From Flavobacterium sp. (GTDB taxonomy: Bacteria > Bacteroidota > Bacteroidia > Flavobacteriales > Flavobacteriaceae): a stretch of DNA of 64,000 bases. Under the pieces are notes generated by a model. The model saw only the letters and a program-made list of their open reading frames with translations, ran no database searches and was not told where the DNA came from. Made by a program: the position numbers and the translations under genes. Shown piece after piece: positions 57,774 through 64,000 of the stretch. The stretch is from positions 288,502 through 352,501 of the forward strand of contig JAQSDU010000007.1 of NCBI GenBank assembly GCA_029946065.1. Direction: 5' to 3'. Position 1 is the first letter of the stretch. Each line of letters begins with the position of its first letter.

Positions 57774-59807
57774 ATGAAATTACAGACCATCGCCGGTATT
57801 TTTGTAACAGCGGCCGTTCTCATTTCCTGCAACAAAGAAAAAACCGATGCTTCGGAAGACAAGAAATCTGATGAGAAATTTGAATATGTAGCGGAACAGT
57901 TCGCCGACATAAAAGTATTGCGCTACCAGATTCCGGGTTGGGAAAACCTCACGTTGAAAGAACAGGAATTGGTGTATTATTTAACACAAGCCGGAACTGC
58001 CGGACGCGATATCTATTGGGATCAGAATTATAAATACAACCTTACAATCCGCAAGGCTTTGGAGCATATTTACACAACGTATTCAGGCGATAAAAACGCT
58101 CAAGACTGGAAAAACTTCGAAATTTATCTCAAGAGAGTTTGGTTTTCCAACGGTATTCACCACCATTATTCTACCGATAAAATCAAACCGGATTTTACAA
58201 AAGCCTATTTTGAACAATTGCTTTCGGAAACAAAAACTACTTTGGCACCTGAAGTTACCGATGTAATTTTCAATGATAAAGACAGCAAAAAAGTAAACTT
58301 AGACGAATCAAAAGGCTTGATTGCCGGTTCTGCGATCAATTTTTACGACAAAGGCATTACTGATGCAGAAGCAGAGGCGTTCTATAAAAAAATGGTTCCT
58401 GCTGATGCCAACCGTCCATTATCATTCGGATTGAATTCAAAACTCATCAGGAATGCCAAAGGGCAATTAGAAGAAAAAGTTTATAAAAGCGGCGGAATGT
58501 ATGGTGCCGCAATTGATAAAATTGTTTACTGGCTTGAAAAAGCAAAAGGCGTGGCAGAAAATAAAAAACAAGGCGATGCTTTAGGCTTGCTGATTGATTT
58601 TTATAAAACCGGCGACCTTAAAAAATGGGACGATTATAACATCGCATGGCTTCAGGCAACCGAAGGCAACATTGATTATATCAGCGGTTTTGTTGAAGTA
58701 TATAATGATCCGCTTGGCGCAAGAGGTTCGTATGAAGGCGTTGTGCAAATCAAAGATTTTGATATGTCTGCCAAAATGGAAAAAATTTCCAAAAATGCAC
58801 AATGGTTTGAAGATAATTCTCCTTTATTACCGGAACACAAAAAGAAAAGTGTCGTTGGTGTTTCCTATAAAACGGTTATCGTTGCCGGAGAATCAGGCGA
58901 TTCGTCACCAAGTACGCCAATTGGTGTGAATCTTCCGAATGCCGATTGGATTCGCGCAGAATATGGATCTAAATCAGTTTCGTTAGGCAATATCGTTGAT
59001 TCTTATAATAATGCGGGTGGTACAGATAAGCTGAAAGAATTTGCCAATGACCAGGAGGAAATCGACAATGAAATCAAATACGGCGAAATAGCAGATAAAT
59101 TGCATACAGCATTGCATGAAGTTGTGGGCCACGCTTCCGGACAAATCAATAAAGGTGTCGGAACGCCAAAAGAAACATTGAAAGCTTATGCTTCGACTTT
59201 AGAAGAAGGCCGCGCCGATTTGGTTGGATTGTACTATTTATACAGCCCAAAATTGCAGGAATTAGGCTTGGTTGACAACTGGAAGCAAGTCGGAATCGCC
59301 GCTTATGACAACTACATTCGCAATGGTTTGATGACACAATTGATCCGTCTTGAACCAGGAAAAGACATTGAAGAAGCCCACATGAGAAACCGCCAGTGGG
59401 TGAGTGCCTGGGTTTTTGAAAAAGGAAAGAAAGATAACGTGATTGAGAAAATTTCCAGAAACGGAAAAACCTATTTCAACATTACCAACTACGAAAAACT
59501 GCATGAACTTTTTGGTCAATTGCTACGCGAAACACAACGCATCAAATCGGAAGGCGATTTCAAAGCCGGAAAAGCGTTGGTAGAAAACTACGGCGTAAAA
59601 GTGGATCAAAAGTTGCACAAAGAAGTTTTGGCAAGAAATGAAAGATTCAAATCGGCGCCATACAGCGGATTCATCAATCCGGTGCTAGTTCCGAAAATGG
59701 ATGCTGATGGAAAAATTATTTCTATTGAAGTGACGCAGCCGAAATCTTTTGCAGAACAAATGCTGAATTATTCTAAGGAATTTGGATTTTTACCGCTCGA
59801 GAATTAG
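57774..59807 (+). CDS. Dipeptidyl peptidase III (M49), lipoprotein
   Basis: 677 residues. The M49 zinc motif HExxGH is present as HEVVGH (H448-H453), and the second ligand motif EEGRADLVGLYYLYS is close to EECRAE. The N-terminus MKLQTIAGIFVTAAVLISCN is a lipoprotein signal, so the peptidase is anchored outside the cytoplasm. It releases dipeptides from the N-terminus of small peptides. In other bacteria M49 enzymes are usually cytoplasmic, so the lipobox points to periplasmic or surface peptide processing. Confidence 0.94.
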   Translation: MKLQTIAGIFVTAAVLISCNKEKTDASEDKKSDEKFEYVAEQFADIKVLRYQIPGWENLTLKEQELVYYLTQAGTAGRDIYWDQNYKYNLTIRKALEHIYTTYSGDKNAQDWKNFEIYLKRVWFSNGIHHHYSTDKIKPDFTKAYFEQLLSETKTTLAPEVTDVIFNDKDSKKVNLDESKGLIAGSAINFYDKGITDAEAEAFYKKMVPADANRPLSFGLNSKLIRNAKGQLEEKVYKSGGMYGAAIDKIVYWLEKAKGVAENKKQGDALGLLIDFYKTGDLKKWDDYNIAWLQATEGNIDYISGFVEVYNDPLGARGSYEGVVQIKDFDMSAKMEKISKNAQWFEDNSPLLPEHKKKSVVGVSYKTVIVAGESGDSSPSTPIGVNLPNADWIRAEYGSKSVSLGNIVDSYNNAGGTDKLKEFANDQEEIDNEIKYGEIADKLHTALHEVVGHASGQINKGVGTPKETLKAYASTLEEGRADLVGLYYLYSPKLQELGLVDNWKQVGIAAYDNYIRNGLMTQLIRLEPGKDIEEAHMRNRQWVSAWVFEKGKKDNVIEKISRNGKTYFNITNYEKLHELFGQLLRETQRIKSEGDFKAGKALVENYGVKVDQKLHKEVLARNERFKSAPYSGFINPVLVPKMDADGKIISIEVTQPKSFAEQMLNYSKEFGFLPLEN

Positions 59808-59863
59808 TGGTCAGTATTCAGTTGACAGATCGTATTATAAAATTTTTATGCAGCGTATAAATA

Positions 59864-59901
59864 AAAAAGGGATGATGTTTTTTACAATATCATCCCTTTT
59901 T
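59864..59901. terminator. Rho-independent terminator of the M49 gene
   Basis: AAAAAGGGATGAT (59864-59876) and ATCATCCCTTTTT (59889-59901) form a 13-bp stem, with a T tail on the plus strand. It lies about 60 bases after the stop. Confidence 0.88.
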
Positions 59902-59988
59902 AATATAGAATAGTTGCAATTTTAACTTAAGTTTATTGTAATTATTGCCTTTAAACTTGCGGTCTGACAACTGCAATCTGATCAAAAA

Positions 59989-60177
59989 TCAATGTTTGAA
60001 ATACACCTTAATCACAAACAAGAGTCCAATAAATAAAAGAAACCCAATCAATATCTTATAATTTCCTTTGTAGAATTTGCGGTGCAACATGATATCTTTT
60101 CGATAAGCATATATCATAACGATGACAAAAGTTACAAAAAAACAAGCTGCGAAAATCAATTGGCCGGTGCTAAACAT
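59989..60177 (-). CDS. Small two-TM membrane protein
   Basis: 62 residues with two hydrophobic segments (about 5-24 and 42-58) separated by a basic loop (YRKDIMLHRKFYKGNYK). The short length, a TATTTTTG box upstream and a clear pair of membrane helices support a real gene. Function unknown. Confidence 0.65.
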   Translation of the reverse strand: MFSTGQLIFAACFFVTFVIVMIYAYRKDIMLHRKFYKGNYKILIGFLLFIGLLFVIKVYFKH

Positions 60178-60193
60178 AGTAATTTAATTTATA

Positions 60194-60201
60194 CAAAAAT
60201 A
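60194..60201 (-). promoter_or_regulatory. -7 box (TATTTTTG) for the two-TM gene
   Basis: The minus strand reads TATTTTTG (TAnnTTTG), 16 bases before the ATG at 60177. Confidence 0.5.
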
Positions 60202-60255
60202 CGTTTTTGTTCCCAAAAGTTGCTATTTTGCAGTATCATTTAATCGTAATAAATT

Positions 60256-60639
60256 ATGCAAAAACAACTCAATTCCGTCAAAGAATTTCATACTGCTTTT
60301 GAAATCGGCTTCAGCCATGAGCCTAAAGCCAGTTTAGGCGAAAATAAAAATATACTTCGTTATAATCTGATGAGAGAAGAAAACGAAGAATATCTGGAAG
60401 CAGCCCAAAACAATGACCTTATAGAAATTGCTGATGCCTTAGGCGATATGATGTATATTCTTTGCGGTACCATTATCGAACACGGATTGCAAGATATTAT
60501 TGAAGTGGTTTTTGACGAAATCCAGCGCAGCAACATGAGCAAATTAGGTGCAGACGGCAAACCGATTTATCGCGAAGACGGAAAAGTGATGAAAGGGCCT
60601 GGGTATTTTAAACCTGATTTTTCGAAGATTATTAAATAG
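60256..60639 (+). CDS. MazG-like nucleoside triphosphate pyrophosphohydrolase
   Basis: 127 residues. The all-alpha NTP pyrophosphohydrolase fold shows the metal motif REENEEYLEAAQNNDLIEIA with a downstream DALGDMMYILCG, giving an ExxE...ExxD arrangement. It has a short C-terminal GPGYFKPDFSKII. Likely cleans up non-canonical or excess NTPs; substrate unknown. It could also be read as a phosphoribosyl-ATP pyrophosphatase-like relative. Confidence 0.88.
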   Translation: MQKQLNSVKEFHTAFEIGFSHEPKASLGENKNILRYNLMREENEEYLEAAQNNDLIEIADALGDMMYILCGTIIEHGLQDIIEVVFDEIQRSNMSKLGADGKPIYREDGKVMKGPGYFKPDFSKIIK

Positions 60640-60673
60640 TCAAAAGTCAAAAGAAACCACTTAATCATAAAAT

Positions 60674-60708
60674 AAAAAAAGCGTGAAAATTATCTTCACG
60701 CTTTTTTT
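60674..60708. terminator. Bidirectional rho-independent terminator
   Basis: AAAAAAAGCGTGAA (60674-60687) pairs with TTCACGCTTTTTTT (60695-60708). It closes the MazG-like gene and ilvE, whose 3' ends face each other. Confidence 0.92.
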
Positions 60709-60739
60709 ATCATCAATAATGGTCTTTCGACTTTTCCCT

Positions 60740-61807
60740 TTAGACTTTAACTGTCCAACCAAAAGTGTCCTCAGCCAAATTATACTGAATATTCGTAAGT
60801 TTTTCCTTTAACTGCAAAGCAATAGAATTTTCAATTTTCGGCAGTTCAAAATAAACATCTTGATAAGAAAAACCAACTATAGGATTCACCACAGCGGCTG
60901 TTCCCGCACCGAAAACTTCTTTGAGTGATCCATCTTTGGCTGCTTCAATCAATTCGGCTACTAAAACGGAACGTACTTCAACTGCAATACCGTCTCTTTC
61001 TGCAATAGCGATAAGGCTTTTTCTGGTCACGCCATCAAGGATTCTTTCGCTGGTCGGCGCTGTGTATAAAGTATCATTAATGCGGAAGAAAACGTTCATC
61101 GTTCCTGCTTCTTCTAATTTGGTATGCGTTGCATCATCCGTCCAGATAATTTGCTGGAAGCCTTTTTCATTGGCCAATTTTGTCGGATAAAACTGGGCAG
61201 AATAATTCCCTGCTGCTTTTGCCGCTCCAATTCCGCCATTGGCTGCACGACTATAGTGTTCTGCAATAATCACTTTCACTTCACCGGAATAATAAGATTT
61301 GGCAGGCGAAAGGATAATCATAAAACGGTATTGTGTCGATGGCGCCGCAATTACACCGCTACCAATCGCAATCATAAATGGTCTTATATATAAGGTATTA
61401 CCGAGTCCTTTTTTAACCCAGTCTCTTTCCAAATCGATCAACTGGTTCAAGCCTTCCATAAAAATCCAATCTTCTACTTCCGGCATCGCCATCCTTTTGG
61501 CCGATTTGTTAAAACGGATTAGATTTTGGTCAGGACGAAACAACCAAACATCTTCGTTGTCGTCCTTATAGGCTTTCATACCTTCAAAAATAGCTTGTCC
61601 GTAATGAAAAACTTTTGCCGACGGATCGAGTAAAAACGGTTCATAAGGTTTAATTTGCGGTTTTTGCCATTTTCCTTCTCTAAAATCACACACAAGCATG
61701 TGATCTGTAAAGGTGGTACCGAAGGCCAAGGTTTCAAAATCAACTGTATCAATTTTTGAAGCGGAAACGCTGACTATATCGATTTCGTGAGTAGTATTTA
61801 AACTCAT
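60740..61807 (-). CDS. ilvE: Branched-chain amino acid aminotransferase (IlvE)
   Basis: 355 residues, type II (eukaryote-like) BCAT of PLP fold type IV. The PLP Lys lies in GIGAAKAAGNYSAQFYPTKL. GMKAYKDDNEDVWLFRPDQN and EEAGTMNVFF are further family marks. It catalyses the last step in Leu, Ile and Val synthesis and the first in their breakdown. It is divergent from the DUF4920 gene with a 296-base shared region. Confidence 0.96.
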   Translation of the reverse strand: MSLNTTHEIDIVSVSASKIDTVDFETLAFGTTFTDHMLVCDFREGKWQKPQIKPYEPFLLDPSAKVFHYGQAIFEGMKAYKDDNEDVWLFRPDQNLIRFNKSAKRMAMPEVEDWIFMEGLNQLIDLERDWVKKGLGNTLYIRPFMIAIGSGVIAAPSTQYRFMIILSPAKSYYSGEVKVIIAEHYSRAANGGIGAAKAAGNYSAQFYPTKLANEKGFQQIIWTDDATHTKLEEAGTMNVFFRINDTLYTAPTSERILDGVTRKSLIAIAERDGIAVEVRSVLVAELIEAAKDGSLKEVFGAGTAAVVNPIVGFSYQDVYFELPKIENSIALQLKEKLTNIQYNLAEDTFGWTVKV

Positions 61808-62103
61808 TCAGTAGGGGTTTTAGTTGAAATTTATTTTATAACTATTTGATTTACAGTAAATAAAGAATAAATTTCAAAAATTAATATTTCGCAGCATTTA
61901 ACTTTGCTAAAATAGCAAAAATTAATACGTTTCAGGGTTTGGAGAAAAATATTTTCTAACTTTTCTGATTTTTATTTTTTGTGACTTAAATTCTTGCTGA
62001 TTTGGCAGTATTATTTGAAAATATCTAAAATATTAATTCCGGTTTCGATTAAACTCTCTATTTTTGTTGCATAAAAACCGATTCATACTTTAAAATTATA
62101 AAA
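61808..62103. other. Divergent promoter region of ilvE and the DUF4920 gene
   Basis: 296 bases, AT-rich, no gene seen. No leader peptide rich in branched-chain residues or T-box is evident for ilvE. A TATTTTTG box for the plus-strand gene is at 62059. Confidence 0.5.
62059..62066 (+). promoter_or_regulatory. -7 box (TATTTTTG) for the DUF4920 operon
   Basis: An exact TAnnTTTG match, 37 bases before the ATG at 62104. Confidence 0.55.
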
Positions 62104-62742
62104 ATGAAAAAACTGACTTTCCTAGCTTGTTCTTTATTTGTTTTAGCAGCTTGTAACAATACCAAAAAAGAAGTGGCTCCTGATAATACCCTTGAAAAAC
62201 CAGCAGATACGTTAAAGAAAGATACAGTTGCCGCTGCTCCAATCCAGACTCCCGAAGAGGAAGCAACCGTCGCAACGGAAGCAAAAGTACCAGATGTGAA
62301 ATTGGCTCCCGCAGCAACAAAAGATAAAGAAGTAAAAGTGGCTTACGCTTCATTTGGTTCAAAAATTCTTGCAGACAAAGCACTTAGCAAAGAAGACATG
62401 ATGAAAAAATACGCCTCTTTGAAAAAAGGTGATACCGTTGCTGTAAAATTCAAATCGAAAATTAAAGATGTTTGCAAGAAAAAAGGCTGTTGGATGTCGA
62501 TGGAATTACCGAACAGCAAAGAAGCTTTCGTACGTTTTAAAGATTACGGTTTCTTTGTCCCTTTGAATGCCGATAAATCTGACGCAATTGTAAGTGGAAA
62601 AGCTTTTCTTGACGTAATTTCTGTCGAAGAATTAAAGCATTATGCAAAAGACGGTGGCAAATCACAGGAAGAAATTGACAAAATCACGGCACCAAAAATC
62701 ACTTATGCATTTACGGCTGACGGTGTTTTAATTCAAGAATAA
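62104..62742 (+). CDS. DUF4920-type lipoprotein
   Basis: 212 residues with lipoprotein signal MKKLTFLACSLFVLAAC. A low-complexity Lys/Thr/Glu/Ala/Pro linker of about 60 residues follows. The C-terminal domain begins near VAYASFGSKILADKALS and carries DVCKKKGCWMSMELPNSKEA, with the CxxxxC pair that marks DUF4920 and could bind metal or form a disulfide. Function unknown. Its stop overlaps the start of the next gene by one base. Confidence 0.85.
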   Translation: MKKLTFLACSLFVLAACNNTKKEVAPDNTLEKPADTLKKDTVAAAPIQTPEEEATVATEAKVPDVKLAPAATKDKEVKVAYASFGSKILADKALSKEDMMKKYASLKKGDTVAVKFKSKIKDVCKKKGCWMSMELPNSKEAFVRFKDYGFFVPLNADKSDAIVSGKAFLDVISVEELKHYAKDGGKSQEEIDKITAPKITYAFTADGVLIQE

Positions 62743-63197
62743 TGAAGAAATTTTTAATTGTATTGGTATTTCCAACACTTTTTATTCAATGCAATAAGAA
62801 GGAAGAATTACCCGTCGTAAAAGCAACTCCGACGGAAAAACCTGCCGAAGGCGGCAAAAAATTTGAAATGTACAAAATGTCTGAAATGGCGGCTTTAATG
62901 GAGCAAATGTATGTGGATAATGAACGCCTTAAAGCACGCATTCTGAAAGGCGATACGATTGGTAAATTTCCCAATCATTTCATGAAAATTCACAAAGCTG
63001 TGATGACAGACGAATCGGAAAACGATGCTTTTTTTAAATTGCAAGCGAAACATTTCATCGCTGCACAGCAACTTATTTATGAAGATCCAATAAATGCCAA
63101 AGCGCATTTCAACGAAGGTATAAAAGCTTGTATCACTTGTCACGAAGGGAAATGCCACGGGCCGATTCCGAGAATCAAGAAACTTTATATCGATTGA
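62742..63197 (+). CDS. Small lipoprotein with one heme-c motif (CxxCH)
   Basis: 151 residues with lipobox MKKFLIVLVFPTLFIQC. Near the C-terminus, KACITCHEGKCHGPIPRIKK carries CITCH, the attachment motif for a covalent heme c. The helical middle part (KMSEMAALMEQMYVDNERLK) resembles cytochrome c'-like bundles. It may be an electron carrier or a heme-based sensor. It follows the DUF4920 gene with a one-base overlap, and mnmD begins just after its stop. Confidence 0.8.
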   Translation: MKKFLIVLVFPTLFIQCNKKEELPVVKATPTEKPAEGGKKFEMYKMSEMAALMEQMYVDNERLKARILKGDTIGKFPNHFMKIHKAVMTDESENDAFFKLQAKHFIAAQQLIYEDPINAKAHFNEGIKACITCHEGKCHGPIPRIKKLYID

Positions 63198-63199
63198 TT

Positions 63200-63865
63200 T
63201 TGCGCAGGGAAATCATCCAAACAACCGACGGTTCTACAACAATTTACCTTCCGGAATGGGAGGAACATTACCACTCTAAACACGGTGCAATTCAGGAAGC
63301 GCAACATGTTTTTATTAAAAACGGACTTTCTTTATTCGAACAACAACCGGTAGCCATTCTAGAAATTGGTTTCGGCACGGGATTGAATGCTTTCATCACT
63401 TTTTTGGAAGCAAAAAAGCACCAACAAAAAATTGATTATACGGGCGTTGAAGCCTATCCGATTTCGGCAGAAGAAGTTAGCCTGATGAATTATGTTTCAG
63501 AATTGAATGCTTTTATTCATAACGATGATTTTGTAAAAATGCACGCTGTCGATTGGGAGCAAGAAGCAATCATTTCCGACTATTTTTCATTAACCAAAAG
63601 AAAGCAGTTCTTCCATGAAATCAACGATATCGAAGCTTTCGATCTGATCTATTTTGATGCTTTTGGTTATCGCGTGCAACCGGAATTGTGGAGCACGGAA
63701 ATTTTTCAGAAGATGTATGATTCGTTAAAACCTAATGGGATTTTGGTGACTTATGCTGCAAGAGGCGTTGTCAAAAGAAGTATGATTGAGGTAGGTTTTA
63801 CAGTTGAAAAACTCGCTGGGCCACCCGGAAAACGCGAAATGTTTCGGGCGAGGAAAAGTAGCTGA
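63200..63865 (+). CDS. mnmD: tRNA 5-aminomethyl-2-thiouridine methyltransferase MnmD, stand-alone
   Basis: 221 residues if started at the TTG at 63200, two bases after the stop of the heme protein; this gives MRREIIQTTDGSTTIYLPEW, matching the family start. The ATG at 63128 lies inside the upstream gene and is less likely. SAM-binding motif LEIGFGTGLNAFITF and the acidic motif FDLIYFDAFGYRVQPELW are clear. In gamma-proteobacteria this domain is fused to MnmC; here it is alone. The stop codon sits in a CTGAGTG octamer related to the tandem repeat at the window end. Confidence 0.9.
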   Translation: MRREIIQTTDGSTTIYLPEWEEHYHSKHGAIQEAQHVFIKNGLSLFEQQPVAILEIGFGTGLNAFITFLEAKKHQQKIDYTGVEAYPISAEEVSLMNYVSELNAFIHNDDFVKMHAVDWEQEAIISDYFSLTKRKQFFHEINDIEAFDLIYFDAFGYRVQPELWSTEIFQKMYDSLKPNGILVTYAARGVVKRSMIEVGFTVEKLAGPPGKREMFRARKSS

Positions 63866-63950
63866 GTGCCTGAGTTTCTATGTTTTTGAATAAAAAGTAT
63901 AAATAAATCCGCTAATGTTAATTTTTTGGTTTTATTAAAATTTAATTTTG

Positions 63951-64000
63951 CACTCAGGCACTCAGGCACTCAGGCACTCAGGCACTCAGGCACTCAGGCA
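63951..64000. repeat. Octamer tandem repeat (CACTCAGG), cut by window edge
   Basis: Six perfect copies of CACTCAGG plus two bases run to the end of the window. An inverted partial copy (CTGAGTGCCTGAGT, 63862-63875) overlaps the mnmD stop, so a long hairpin or a variable-length tract is possible. Confidence 0.9.

Noticed and set aside
1..64000. CRISPR arrays, tRNA, rRNA, IS elements or prophage
   Set aside because: No direct-repeat arrays with spacers, no tRNA-like clover leaf, and no transposase or integrase gene is seen.

Overview
The window is a stretch of a Flavobacteriaceae (Bacteroidota) chromosome, most likely Flavobacterium or a close relative. Supporting signs are AT-rich intergenic DNA, promoter boxes of the TAnnTTTG type lying very close to start codons, many lipoproteins with a Cys lipobox, an LpxC-FabZ fusion, a lipid-anchored TamL-type Omp85 protein beside TamB, and a stand-alone MnmD. 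Most of the window is ordinary chromosomal backbone. There is no phage, IS element, CRISPR array, rRNA or tRNA that I can support.

Layout. Positions 1-4655 hold a cut SPFH/band-7 gene and two tandem exported amidohydrolase-like proteins. Positions 4814-16404 hold yifB (ComM-like ATPase), a small lipoprotein, a 1.3 kaa hybrid histidine kinase, a membrane protein, an aldehyde dehydrogenase, a DUF5723 protein, an RluA-family pseudouridine synthase and panB. Positions 16564-21910 hold sdaA, a RarD-like transporter, a small membrane protein, YceI, pirin and a Crp/Fnr regulator. Positions 22046-30275 are the most unusual stretch: a large GAF protein, an HD phosphohydrolase fused to a PycTM-type membrane domain, a very large metallophosphatase / kinase-like / outer-membrane-barrel protein, and a lipoprotein with propeller-like repeats.

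Positions 30551-38432 hold an HD hydrolase followed by the lipid A block lpxD, lpxC/fabZ, lpxA, then efp, a second lpxD-like gene, an NTF2-like gene and an HTTM-like membrane protein. Positions 38563-46517 carry a hypothetical gene, tamL and tamB on the minus strand. Then come dnaK, a small secreted protein, a BlaI/M56 (BlaR1-like) pair with a clear operator, an MFS exporter, DUF1684, TatD and TcdA genes, a geranylgeranyl-reductase-family flavoprotein, an SRPBCC protein, a dipeptidyl peptidase III, a two-TM small protein, a MazG-like pyrophosphohydrolase, ilvE, and the overlapping set DUF4920 lipoprotein, heme-c lipoprotein and mnmD. The window ends inside an octamer tandem repeat.

How the parts work together. 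lpxD-lpxC/fabZ-lpxA supply early lipid A synthesis, and tamL-tamB handle outer-membrane assembly or lipid transport. blaI with the M56 gene forms a proteolytic sensor-repressor switch. Items most worth follow-up are the phosphatase/kinase-like/barrel fusion, the HD-PycTM protein without an adjacent pyrimidine cyclase, the 35-codon upstream ORF and hairpin ahead of lpxD, the BlaI operator, and two sigma-54-like promoters.
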